61,214 nucleotides of DNA, taken from Bacilli bacterium (lineage in GTDB: Bacteria > Bacillota_I > Bacilli_A > RF39 > UBA660). Made by a program: the position numbers and the translations under genes. Numbering within the stretch: position 1 is the first letter of the stretch; each line of letters starts with the position of its first letter. Positions 53,015-61,214 of the stretch are shown in pieces. Where the stretch lies: positions 1 through 61,214 of the forward strand of contig JAAWGF010000006.1 of assembly GCA_022795155.1 (NCBI GenBank). The letters run 5' to 3'. The notes below the pieces were generated by a model that did not search any database, was not told where the DNA came from, and saw nothing but the letters and a program-made list of their open reading frames with translations.

Positions 53015-53968
53015 TTAATTACATACTTCTTTACAAATATTTTTTGCACATTTTTCTTTTTCTTGTTCTAGAACATTGTTTGTATATTGGTTACATTTGT
53101 TAATATATTCATCATCTGTAAGACCTTTACTAAAGCCCATTTTTTCATCTGATTTTGTGTATATTTTTTCTGGAAGGCTCTTATTTGAACCCAAATTGTA
53201 TTTTTGAATAACAGAATTATAGTTTTCGAGTTCTTTTTTGCAATTAGTACTATTGATATTACCATTGTTTTGAACACACTCTGCATATAAAGCAGCAGCA
53301 TCGAGAAAATAGTTAGAATCATAATTTCCTATTGAAAAACCTCTAGATTCATAATGAATACTACAATCATCATATGCTTCATTTCGAGAATAATTGCTAC
53401 CAACACAATTTAGAATATCTTTTTCGTGATCTTTTTTACAGTCTTCACAAATATTGGCTTTAGTAGTTGTTGTTGTAGGTTTTTTTGTGGTTCCACAAAT
53501 CGCATTTGCTGATCTAGTACAATCCTCCTCCTTATTAGGACTTTGATTTGTTGATATACACATACTATATTGTTTAGAGAAACATACAATTTTATCACCA
53601 ATGCTAATATTATTATTTATATAATTATTTAGGTTTTTACCATATGAACTACTAGCAGTACCACCTATAATTTTTAGAGCACAATCCATGGCACTATTAG
53701 CTTCGTTGACATTCCCAATAATTATTGTAAATAACCAAGATACAATGCTTAAAACAAAAAATGTTACAGCTCCCGCTATTAATCTACTTATAAAAGTTTT
53801 GGTAGTCGTTGCAATTGCATCACTATTTTTGGCAATCGTTGCTTTGATAAAATCTATAGAACCAAATATGACAATGCCAATAGGAATCAAAACGATAATG
53901 ATTTTGTATAATTGAGATAGTATCCCAGTTATAACAGGTGGAATCTCACACTCTGCTAAAATAAACAT
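53015..53968 (-). CDS. VirB2/TrbC-like protein fused to a Cys-rich domain, copy B
   Basis: 317 residues from the ATG at 53968, since AAAGGA lies 8 bases upstream and the start MFIL then matches the next gene; the ATG at 53977 would sit on the ribosome site. The TrbC-like part has 'GSIDFIKATIAKNSDAI', a weaker copy of the loop. A Thr-rich linker (TTKKPTTTTTK-type) leads to the Cys-rich domain with 'HYESRGFSIGN' and 'AALYAEC', very similar to copy A. First gene of the minus-strand operon. Confidence 0.7.
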   Translation of the reverse strand: MFILAECEIPPVITGILSQLYKIIIVLIPIGIVIFGSIDFIKATIAKNSDAIATTTKTFISRLIAGAVTFFVLSIVSWLFTIIIGNVNEANSAMDCALKIIGGTASSSYGKNLNNYINNNISIGDKIVCFSKQYSMCISTNQSPNKEEDCTRSANAICGTTKKPTTTTTKANICEDCKKDHEKDILNCVGSNYSRNEAYDDCSIHYESRGFSIGNYDSNYFLDAAALYAECVQNNGNINSTNCKKELENYNSVIQKYNLGSNKSLPEKIYTKSDEKMGFSKGLTDDEYINKCNQYTNNVLEQEKEKCAKNICKEVCN

Positions 53969-53991
53969 ATTATACATCCTTTCTAAGCCTA

Positions 53992-54020
53992 ATTATAACA
54001 TATATTAGCCACTATATCAA
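53992..54020 (-). promoter_or_regulatory. Promoter of the minus-strand pilin operon
   Basis: On the minus strand TTGATA (54015-54020) and TATAAT (53992-53997) are separated by 17 bases, 24 bases before the start codon. Confidence 0.75.
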
Positions 54021-54105
54021 ATAAATTCTGTATTTTCTTTAATTTTATTTCCCGAAATTCGTATATAATTGTTTGTTTATGAAAATAATAGAATAGGTGA
54101 ATAAT

Positions 54106-54993
54106 ATGAATTTAGTTTATATTGAGAATAAAGATTTATTAACAAAAATAGTTACTTATTTGGATTATGGAAAAATTGAATATACTACTAATATTAATAG
54201 CGAATTTAAAACCTTGGTAATTGCGCAAAATAATCGAAAAAGTTTAGAATTAGTTAATAAAGCTAAAAAAGTTATTTATATTGCTTATTTGGATGAAATG
54301 AGAATTGCGAATAGTTATATAAAAAAGAATAAAAAGAATATTAGCTATAAAAATAAAATGGTCGATTTTTTTTACCGTTGTAATATAGTGGTTACAAGTT
54401 TACCTTATTTAAGAAAAATGATTGGAATTAAGAAAGCTTTGGTTATACCGCAAGAAAATTTATGTATAGGTTTATGTAAAAACAAGTTTTTTAATTTACG
54501 AAAGAAGGTTATTACTATTATTGATAGTGATTATAAATATTTGGAAACATGTTTAGAGTTAGTAAATAGATTTCCAAACTTACAATATGAACTAATTGGT
54601 TATGGAATAAATCTCAATAAAAGGGAATGCCAATTAATAAGTGATATACCTAGTAATTTAAAATTACATAAATATTGTAATGAGCGTTTGTTACAAAACT
54701 ATCTTAATAATAGTAATTTGGTTATTTTTTTTGATAATATTTTAGAAAATAGTAATTATTTAAATATATGTCTTAATTTAAGAAAGAATATATTACTTTT
54801 AAGTAGTGAGTTATGTAATGATTATTTTATTGATAATAAAAATGCTTATCTATTTAATACGCAAAATCTTATAAAAAAGTTTAATCGTATTATTAGTAAT
54901 AGAGTTTGTAATTTAGGAATTGAGGGATATAATTTAGTAAAGAGCAATACATTTATAAATTTAGCTGACAAATTCTGTAAACTTTTAAAGTAA
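54106..54993 (+). CDS. Possible glycosyltransferase-like protein
   Basis: 295 residues from the ATG at 54106 (TAGGTGA 7 bases upstream). Alternating strands and helices, with 'VITIIDSDYKYLETCLELVNRFPNLQYELIGYG' and 'LLQNYLNNSNLVIFFDNI', resemble a GT-B (GT4-type) nucleotide-binding half. The usual E-x7-E signature is not clear, so it may be degenerate or a non-catalytic relative. Fifty bases upstream of rnr. Low certainty on function. Confidence 0.5.
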   Translation: MNLVYIENKDLLTKIVTYLDYGKIEYTTNINSEFKTLVIAQNNRKSLELVNKAKKVIYIAYLDEMRIANSYIKKNKKNISYKNKMVDFFYRCNIVVTSLPYLRKMIGIKKALVIPQENLCIGLCKNKFFNLRKKVITIIDSDYKYLETCLELVNRFPNLQYELIGYGINLNKRECQLISDIPSNLKLHKYCNERLLQNYLNNSNLVIFFDNILENSNYLNICLNLRKNILLLSSELCNDYFIDNKNAYLFNTQNLIKKFNRIISNRVCNLGIEGYNLVKSNTFINLADKFCKLLK

Positions 54994-55042
54994 TTATATC
55001 ATTTTAGTTTTTTTTACTTTATAATTATAATTAGGTGATAAT

Positions 55043-57157
55043 ATGCAAGAACTGATATTGGAAATATTAAAAAATAGTGATAAAGCTTTAAGTGTTCATG
55101 AGCTTGAAACATTGTTAGGAATAAACGATGTTGAAGGTTTAAAAAAATTACTTAAAGATTTGAATGAATTAGAGGATAATCTTGGTGTTTATAGAACAAA
55201 TAAAAATAATTATATGTTATTTAACAATAGTCATTTAAAAGTTGGAAAAATGATTGGAAATAAAAAGGGCTTTGGATTTGTTGACATTGAAGGAGACGAA
55301 GATGTATTTGTAGCTGCTACTAATATGAATGGCGCTATTCATAATGACCGAGTAATTGTTGAAATTATTTCTAAGAAGGGTTTAGATTTAGAGGGAAGAA
55401 TTGTTAAGATTGTCGATCGGAAATTTAAGCAAATGGTTGGAGAGTTTTATTATTCGGGCGGTATTGGTCATATTAAGTTAGATGAGGAAAAAGTTAATAT
55501 TGATATTGTAATAGATAAAGATAAAACATTAGGAGCAATGGATGGGCATAAAGTTTTAGTTAAAATTTGTAATAAATTGAAAGGTAATTGCTATAAGGCT
55601 GAGGTCATAAAAATTTTAGGTCATAAAAATGATCCTGGGGTTGATATTTTATCAATTGTGAATAAATATGGTATTAATGATGCCTTTTCTGAAGAAGTAA
55701 TGCAGGAAGTTGATGTTTTACCTAATGATGTAAAAGAAGAAGAAATGATTGGCAGGCGTGACTTGCGTGAAAAACAAATTTTTACTATTGACGGTGATGA
55801 TACTAAAGATATTGACGATGCAATTTCAATTGAGCTATTAGAAAATGGTAATTATAAGTTGGGCGTTCATATTGCTGATGTTAGTTATTATGTGAGGGAA
55901 AATACTAAAATAGATGAAGAGGCCTATGATCGTGGGACAAGTGTCTATTTAGCTGACCGGGTTATTCCAATGTTGCCACATAAATTGTCAAATGGGATTT
56001 GTTCTTTAAATCCCAATGTTGATAGATTAGCTATATCTTGTGAAATGGAAATTGATCATAAAGGTGAAGTCGTTAGTTATGATATTTTTGAAAGTGTAAT
56101 AAACTCTAAAAAGCAAATGACTTATAAATGTGTTAATAAGATTTTAGAGGATAATATTGTACCCGAAGGTTACGAACCTTTTGCTGATAGTTTACAAAAA
56201 ATGTTAGAATTAGCTAATACTTTAAGGGAGCATAGGACTCGTCGTGGTTGCATTGATTTTAATATCGATGAGGCTAAAATTATTGTGAATGAAAAGGGCG
56301 AAGCTATTGATATTGTTTTAAGAAATCGTGGTGTTGGGGAAAAACTCATTGAAGATTTTATGATTGTTGCTAATGAAACAGTTGCTGCCTGTATATATTT
56401 TATGGAACTTCCTTTTGTATATCGAATTCATGGTGAGCCTAATGAAGAAAAAATAAATAATTTTTTAAAGTTTATTAATATTTTGGGATATAAAGTAAAC
56501 GGTAAAATAAAAGATATAACACCTAAGGAAATGCAAAGAATTTTAGGTGAATTGAGTGACAAAAAGGAATTTCCTATTTTATCAAAGTTACTTTTAAGAA
56601 GTATGCAAAAAGCTGTTTATGACAAGAATAATATTGGACATTTTGGGATTGCAAGTAAATGTTATACACACTTTACCTCACCTATTAGAAGATATCCAGA
56701 TACAACTGTTCACCGCTTACTTAGGACCTATTTATTTGAGCATAAAGTAGATAATGATACGATTGATTATTGGGAGCATAAATTGCCATTTTTAACAGAA
56801 CATTCGTCTAGTAAAGAACGTGATTCTATTGAATGTGAACGTGAAGTGGATGATATGAAAAAGGCTGAGTATATGGAAAAGCATATTGGTGAAGAATATG
56901 GAGGAATTATAAGTAGTATTATGAGTTTTGGCATTTTTGTCGAGCTACCTAATTTAGTTGAAGGGTTAGTGAAGATAGATGATTTAACAGATGATACTTA
57001 TATTTTTGATGAAGAGACATTCAGTTTGCGTGGAACTAAAAATAAAAGAGGTTACAGATTAGGCGATAGTGTTAAAGTGAAAGTTAAAGCGGCTAATAAA
57101 GAGGCTAAAACAGTTGATTTTCTTATTATAAATAATGTGAATAAGAATGATAATTAA
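55043..57157 (+). CDS. rnr: Ribonuclease R
   Basis: 704 residues; 3'-to-5' exoribonuclease that degrades structured RNA and tmRNA-tagged messages. Domains in order: an N-terminal winged helix (1-65), two cold-shock folds ('GNKKGFGFVDIEGDEDVFV'), the RNB catalytic domain with 'TIDGDDTKDIDDAIS' (Asp cluster near 250-257), 'RGTSVYLADRVIPMLPHKLSNGICSL' and 'THFTSPIRRYPD', and a C-terminal S1 domain ('GGIISSIMSFGIFVELPNLVEGLV'). TAGGTGA precedes the ATG. Confidence 0.96.
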   Translation: MQELILEILKNSDKALSVHELETLLGINDVEGLKKLLKDLNELEDNLGVYRTNKNNYMLFNNSHLKVGKMIGNKKGFGFVDIEGDEDVFVAATNMNGAIHNDRVIVEIISKKGLDLEGRIVKIVDRKFKQMVGEFYYSGGIGHIKLDEEKVNIDIVIDKDKTLGAMDGHKVLVKICNKLKGNCYKAEVIKILGHKNDPGVDILSIVNKYGINDAFSEEVMQEVDVLPNDVKEEEMIGRRDLREKQIFTIDGDDTKDIDDAISIELLENGNYKLGVHIADVSYYVRENTKIDEEAYDRGTSVYLADRVIPMLPHKLSNGICSLNPNVDRLAISCEMEIDHKGEVVSYDIFESVINSKKQMTYKCVNKILEDNIVPEGYEPFADSLQKMLELANTLREHRTRRGCIDFNIDEAKIIVNEKGEAIDIVLRNRGVGEKLIEDFMIVANETVAACIYFMELPFVYRIHGEPNEEKINNFLKFINILGYKVNGKIKDITPKEMQRILGELSDKKEFPILSKLLLRSMQKAVYDKNNIGHFGIASKCYTHFTSPIRRYPDTTVHRLLRTYLFEHKVDNDTIDYWEHKLPFLTEHSSSKERDSIECEREVDDMKKAEYMEKHIGEEYGGIISSIMSFGIFVELPNLVEGLVKIDDLTDDTYIFDEETFSLRGTKNKRGYRLGDSVKVKVKAANKEAKTVDFLIINNVNKNDN

Positions 57158-57178
57158 AGTCACTTTGGTGGCTTTTTT
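57156..57178 (+). terminator. Terminator after rnr
   Basis: An 8-bp stem AAAGTCAC/GTGGCTTT (one wobble) with a TTTG loop and a T run. Confidence 0.7.
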
Positions 57179-57251
57179 AGTTTGCTATAAAGTTGTTTCT
57201 ATGGTATAATTAATTAGTATTAAAAAATATTAATGTGTGGTGGGGTAATTT

Positions 57252-59102
57252 ATGTTTTGGTCATTTATATATATAATTTCTACATTATTATTGATGATTG
57301 TATTTTTGTTTTTAAAAAAGTCTAATGAAAAACAAAATTTGCTTAAATGGATTGTTATCTCTTTAGGTTTGTTGTTTTGCTATAATTCGGTAGAGGCTTT
57401 TATTCTGAATTTTATAGGTATTCCAATATATTTATTATCTCTTTCAGTTATTAATTTTATAGTTTCTATACTATTATTGTTTATTATTAGAAAAAGAAAA
57501 GAAATCCAAATGTACTATGTTTTGAAAAGAGATGTAATATTTGTTGCGCTTTTTACTTTTATTGTATTTTTATTAGGTTTTTTTAGATTTGGATTCCCAT
57601 TTGATATTCGTTATAATACATGTGATCCTGGAACCCATTTTTGGACAACAAAAGATTTTTATGAGCAATCTTATTTGTTAGATAGGGTTACAGATAATAC
57701 AATTGTAAATTTTGAAACTAGACAATTTGGTTCATATGTTAATTTAGGAATTATATTTAAAGCTATAGTACCATTTATTAATGAGTTTGATTTATGGCAA
57801 GTTTATATTTTATATGATATTCTAATGTTATTATTATCAACATTAATGTTTTATTTTTTGATATTTAATGAAAAGAAAAAATTGCCTGCTATTATTTTAT
57901 TTATGGGGGTTTTATTATATTTATTTGGATATCCTTTAAATAGTATGATTATTGGTTTCTTTTACTTAGGACATGCGATTACGATTATAACTATGCTTTT
58001 TCTTCTTTATCAGATGTATGATAGTGAAATTATAAGTAAAAGGCTAAGTTTAATATTTCTTATTATTACTAATTTAGGTTTATTTTTTACTTATTATTTA
58101 TTTGTACCTTGCGTTTTTGGTGGTTTATTTCTTTACTATTTTTATAAAAAAATTAAAAAGAAAGAAAAGATATTTACAAAGGATAATATATTATTCATCT
58201 CTTTAGTCTATATTTTGCCATGTATATTAGGATTTTTATATTTTATTGTTCCTAATATAGGCAATGATAAGCAAAATGCTATTTATCAAATATCTTTAGA
58301 AGGATTATGTTATAGTGATATAGTAAATAGTATATTATTATTTATCCCTATTATATTGTTTTATGTAATACATTCTTTTAAGAGAAAAAGTTTGGATTTT
58401 GAAATTTTTGTTTATATCCTTATATGGCTATTCATTTTTTTGATTATGATTTTATTATTTAATGGTATGGCAAGTACTTATTATTTATCAAAGCCTTATT
58501 ATTTACTTTGGTTAGTGACTTTTATAATTATGTTTAAATACCTTTATGAAATTTATGATAAATATAAAATAGAAGTAAACTGTTATTTATTATTTATATT
58601 AGGGTGTGCTATTTTGTCAATTAGTAGCGTTAAAAGTGATTTTTCAATATTGACACCAAATTATACAAAATCAAATTATTTTAATGTCTTTGGTATTTAC
58701 GAATATAATATAAATCAATACAAAACTTTACATACATTGTTAACTTATGAAGAAATGAATGAATTAAAAGAATTATATAATAATAATGTTAGGGATATTG
58801 CATCTAATGCTATTCCCGAAATTAGATTGTGGTTAGCTGCTTATTTTGAGACAGATAAGATTGAGCATCCTGAGAATCAATTGTATGATTATATTTCTAT
58901 GCATTACTATTTTTACGCAGATAGTTTTTTAGATAGCAATGATAAAGCTGCTGTATTATTTTACCGTTCTGCTATTCTGTCATTTGAGAATTTTACAGAT
59001 AGTTATGTTTTCTCAAATGGTGCTTATGATTTTTATAAAACTAGATATTTAGATTGTGATTTTAAAAATTATGATAGTTTCTTATTAATAAAAAAGAAGT
59101 AG
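57252..59102 (+). CDS. Polytopic membrane protein, possible GT-C-like
   Basis: 616 residues. The first 475 hold about a dozen hydrophobic helices; a long loop after the third or fourth ('RYNTCDPGTHFWTTKDFYEQ') has an Asp and His that could act like a GT-C active site, though I cannot confirm the fold. The last 140 residues are soluble with many Tyr/Asp. GGTGGGG precedes the ATG. It sits 13 bases before the CapA-like lipoprotein, so they are one operon inserted between rnr and smpB. Confidence 0.6.
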   Translation: MFWSFIYIISTLLLMIVFLFLKKSNEKQNLLKWIVISLGLLFCYNSVEAFILNFIGIPIYLLSLSVINFIVSILLLFIIRKRKEIQMYYVLKRDVIFVALFTFIVFLLGFFRFGFPFDIRYNTCDPGTHFWTTKDFYEQSYLLDRVTDNTIVNFETRQFGSYVNLGIIFKAIVPFINEFDLWQVYILYDILMLLLSTLMFYFLIFNEKKKLPAIILFMGVLLYLFGYPLNSMIIGFFYLGHAITIITMLFLLYQMYDSEIISKRLSLIFLIITNLGLFFTYYLFVPCVFGGLFLYYFYKKIKKKEKIFTKDNILFISLVYILPCILGFLYFIVPNIGNDKQNAIYQISLEGLCYSDIVNSILLFIPIILFYVIHSFKRKSLDFEIFVYILIWLFIFLIMILLFNGMASTYYLSKPYYLLWLVTFIIMFKYLYEIYDKYKIEVNCYLLFILGCAILSISSVKSDFSILTPNYTKSNYFNVFGIYEYNINQYKTLHTLLTYEEMNELKELYNNNVRDIASNAIPEIRLWLAAYFETDKIEHPENQLYDYISMHYYFYADSFLDSNDKAAVLFYRSAILSFENFTDSYVFSNGAYDFYKTRYLDCDFKNYDSFLLIKKK

Positions 59103-59115
59103 GAGGAGATTAAAT

Positions 59116-60243
59116 ATGAGACATAAAAAATTTAATTTATTTGCATTTTTTCTTTGTAGTTTATTGATTATAACGGGTTGTGGAGGAAAAAATGTTGATT
59201 TAGATAAGCTGAAATATAAAGATGGCTTTGAAAAAGTAGAAGAGAAGCAGTCTAATAAGTTGTCAATGATTACGGCTGGAGATGCCTTGATTCATAGTTC
59301 AGTTTACCAAGATGCTTATATTTCTGGAGATAGCTATGATTTTACAAAAATGTTACCTTCTATTAAGAATTTAGTATCTGGCTATGATTTGAAATATTAT
59401 AACCAGGAAACAATTATTGGGGGTAAAAATTTAGGAGTGTCAACCTATCCATGCTTTAATTCACCTGATGAAATTGCTGATGCTATGTTAGATGCTGGTT
59501 TTAATATAGTTAGCTTGGCTAACAATCATACATTGGATCGTGGAGAGAGGGCTATTCTTTATTCTACTGAGCAATATTGGCCAACAAAAGAGGTAATGGT
59601 AGCAGGAAGTTATAATTCATTTGATAATAGAAATAAAATACAAGTACGTGAGATGAATGGTATAAAGTATACATTATTATCTTATACAACAAGTACAAAT
59701 GGAATCCCAGTACCATCAGGAAAAGATTATTTAGTTAATCGTTATGATCCAGAGCAGGTGAAAAGAGACATTGAAGCAGTAAGACCTTACACTGATGTTA
59801 TAATGGTGGCTATGCACTGGGGAGAAGAATATACAGCAACGCCTGTTAATAGTCAAAAACAAATTGCACAATATTTATCAGATTTAGGGGTTAATGTTAT
59901 TATAGGAACGCATCCACATGTTATTGAGCCAATTGAATTTATTGGAGATACATTAGTTATTTATTCATTAGGAAATTTTATTTCGGCACAAATCGGTATC
60001 GATAGATTAGTTGGAGCAATGGTGTCTTACGATATTATCAAAAATGATGATAATAGTATAAAAATAGAAAATGTTAAGGCTCATTTGATTTATACATATT
60101 ATAATAATTTTAGAAATTACTATGTATATCCGTTTACAGAATTAAATACAAATATTTTACCAAATTATGTATCATTATATGAAAAATATTCTAATATTAT
60201 AAAAATGTATGATAATTCAATTGAAGTAGTTCCTTTAACTTAG
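59116..60243 (+). CDS. CapA-like lipoprotein (PgsA/CapA metallophosphatase family)
   Basis: 375 residues. Lipobox ITGC, then the CapA fold: 'AGDALIHSSV', 'NQETIIGG', 'LANNHTLDRG', 'AMHWGEEY', 'GTHPHVIEP' and 'YSLGNFISAQ'. CapA/PgsA proteins act in poly-gamma-glutamate capsule production, but no capB or capC is here, so the substrate is unknown. AGGAGG precedes the ATG. It stops eight bases before smpB. Confidence 0.88.
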   Translation: MRHKKFNLFAFFLCSLLIITGCGGKNVDLDKLKYKDGFEKVEEKQSNKLSMITAGDALIHSSVYQDAYISGDSYDFTKMLPSIKNLVSGYDLKYYNQETIIGGKNLGVSTYPCFNSPDEIADAMLDAGFNIVSLANNHTLDRGERAILYSTEQYWPTKEVMVAGSYNSFDNRNKIQVREMNGIKYTLLSYTTSTNGIPVPSGKDYLVNRYDPEQVKRDIEAVRPYTDVIMVAMHWGEEYTATPVNSQKQIAQYLSDLGVNVIIGTHPHVIEPIEFIGDTLVIYSLGNFISAQIGIDRLVGAMVSYDIIKNDDNSIKIENVKAHLIYTYYNNFRNYYVYPFTELNTNILPNYVSLYEKYSNIIKMYDNSIEVVPLT

Positions 60244-60250
60244 GTGTGAA

Positions 60251-60700
60251 ATGATAGAAATAGTTAATCGAAAAGCTAATTATGATTATCAAATATTAGA
60301 AACTATTGAGGCTGGTTTGGTCTTAAAGGGGACAGAAATAAAATCTATTCGTGATGGAAAAGCTAATTTGAAAGATAGTTATGCGATTGTTAAAAACAAT
60401 GAAGTATTTATACTTAATATGCATATTAGTCAATATAAAGAAGGAAATGTTTTTAATCATGAAGAAACGCGAACTAGAAAATTGCTATTAAATAAAAAAG
60501 AGATATTTAAATTACGTGATAGTATAGTTCTTAATGGTTATACATTAATTCCTTTAAAACTTTATTTTAAAAATAATAAGGTAAAAATATTAATTGGTAT
60601 TGCTAAAGGTAAAAAGAATTATGATAAAAGAGAATCAATAAAACAACGAGATATTGATAGAGAAGTAAAAAAACAATATAAAAATCTGAATTTAAAATAG
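60251..60700 (+). CDS. smpB: SsrA-binding protein SmpB
   Basis: 149 residues; binds tmRNA and brings it to stalled ribosomes. Clear features are 'VNRKANYDYQILETIEAGLVLKGTEIKSIR', 'DSYAIVKNNEVFILNMHISQY' and the basic tail 'AKGKKNYDKRESIKQRDIDREVKKQ'. It directly precedes the tmRNA gene, the usual arrangement. The start overlaps a weak AGGTG. Confidence 0.97.
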   Translation: MIEIVNRKANYDYQILETIEAGLVLKGTEIKSIRDGKANLKDSYAIVKNNEVFILNMHISQYKEGNVFNHEETRTRKLLLNKKEIFKLRDSIVLNGYTLIPLKLYFKNNKVKILIGIAKGKKNYDKRESIKQRDIDREVKKQYKNLNLK

Positions 60701-60729
60701 AAAGTGATATACTTTTTATTTTTTTATGA

Positions 60730-60735
60730 TATAAT
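60730..60735 (+). promoter_or_regulatory. -10 box of the tmRNA gene
   Basis: A perfect TATAAT ends 8 bases before the mature 5' end; no convincing -35 box is at the right distance. Confidence 0.55.
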
Positions 60736-60743
60736 GCTTGTAT

Positions 60744-61120
60744 GGGGTTGATTTGGGTTCGACGGGAATAGGCGATACTAAATGGCAAGTCGAAGGTACG
60801 CGTTAAGTACAACCAAAAATTAAATGGAAACAAATTAAAAAATGCATTCACTTCATTATTCGCTAAGAATGATGTTGTTTTTGCCTAATTAATAGGGGAT
60901 GCAACTTTCTTAAAATATTCTCCTGTGATATTTTTAGAAGGTTCGATTTAGCAGGATATATTATTATTTAGCATAGAAATAATAATGAATTTTATATGCT
61001 CACTAAATAATTAGTTGTTAGTTACTATAATTATTTAGGAAATTCTTTAACTAACTAAACTTGTAGATGTTTTTTATTAAATATTTTCGGACAGGGGTTC
61101 AATTCCCCTCAACTCCACCA
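60744..61120 (+). ncRNA. ssrA: tmRNA
   Basis: About 377 bases. The 5' end GGGGTTGATTTGGGTTCGAC and the 3' end GGTTCAATTCCCCTCAACTCCACCA form the tRNA-like part; the acceptor arm pairs throughout with one G-U. The tag frame ends at TAA (60886-60888); reading back gives '...AKNDVVFA', and a GGA codon at 60826 is a likely resume point (20 residues in all). The remaining parts should hold pseudoknots, which I did not fold. Confidence 0.93.
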
Positions 61121-61165
61121 GATTGATAGGAAACTCGAACTTTTTATTCGAGAGTAATAAATATT

Positions 61166-61191
61166 AACTAGAAGTACCGTCTAGTTTTTTT
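61166..61191 (+). terminator. Terminator after ssrA
   Basis: AACTAG/CTAGTT stem with a 9-base loop and seven Ts. A second hairpin (CTCGAA at 61134-61139 with TTCGAG at 61147-61152) lies just upstream, possibly part of 3' processing. Confidence 0.65.
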
Positions 61192-61214
61192 GTTATTTGA
61201 GAATGGAAGTGATG

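Noticed and set aside
1..61214. Mycoplasma-type genetic code (TGA as Trp)
   Set aside because: Trp is written TGG throughout, and spmA and the gene at 36595 end sensibly in TGA.

Overview
The window is AT-rich DNA (my estimate is under one third G+C) from a bacterium of the Bacillota/Mollicutes side of the tree. The genes look like those of an uncultured gut Bacilli lineage such as RF39 or an Erysipelotrichia relative; that placement is an inference from gene content, not a search. Evidence for a walled cell includes a D-Ala-D-Ala carboxypeptidase, an M23 peptidase and many lipoproteins. Evidence for Bacillus-like ancestry includes spmA-spmB, rluB, scpA-scpB, rnr, smpB and ssrA. TGA is used as a real stop (spmA, the gene at 36595), so the genetic code is standard rather than Mycoplasma-like. 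Coding density is very high, and no gene-free stretch reaches 300 bases.

Layout. Positions 1-9.4 kb hold the tail of a Rpn/PD-(D/E)XK protein, a 1599-residue surface protein with NPCBM, transglutaminase-like and discoidin-like parts, a lipoprotein, a zinc-ribbon membrane protein and three tandem Tim44-like paralogues on the minus strand. Positions 9.5-16.4 kb are mostly conserved: dac, spmA, spmB, a lipoprotein, rluB, a ferredoxin, two membrane-anchored unknowns and an rlmD-type rRNA methyltransferase. Positions 16.4-20.8 kb are accessory and decaying: a Ham1-like and an NMN-adenylyltransferase-like gene each broken by one missing base, two metallophosphoesterases and a Fic gene with a stop at codon 3. 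A tRNA-Leu(CAA) and scpA-scpB follow on the minus strand.

Positions 22.6-49.2 kb are the centrepiece: a 26-kb, one-directional secretion locus that fuses two kinds of machine. Its first half is a Tad-type pilus assembly line: CpaB/SAF, the CpaF/TadA ATPase, TadB, TadC, a Flp-like pilin, further pilin-like proteins and TadZ/CpaE. It also encodes a 1284-residue Cys-rich secreted protein. The second half is a type IV secretion system: VirB2/TrbC-like pilins, two VirB6/TrbL-like proteins, PrgI, VirB4 in two overlapping reading frames, an M23 wall hydrolase, a lipoprotein and VirD4/TraG. No relaxase, integrase, VirB8-like protein or prepilin peptidase was recognised. Internal promoters and terminators isolate the pilin genes. 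A second, oppositely oriented operon at 51.7-54.0 kb encodes three more VirB2-like proteins, two of them fused to a duplicated Cys-rich domain.

Positions 54.1-61.2 kb return to housekeeping: a possible glycosyltransferase, RNase R, a polytopic membrane protein, a CapA-like lipoprotein, SmpB and tmRNA. Because the secretion locus lies between scpAB and the rnr-smpB-ssrA neighbourhood with no visible mobility genes, it looks like a fixed part of the chromosome rather than a passing conjugative element. Its cargo (protein, DNA or surface fibres) cannot be told from sequence alone.
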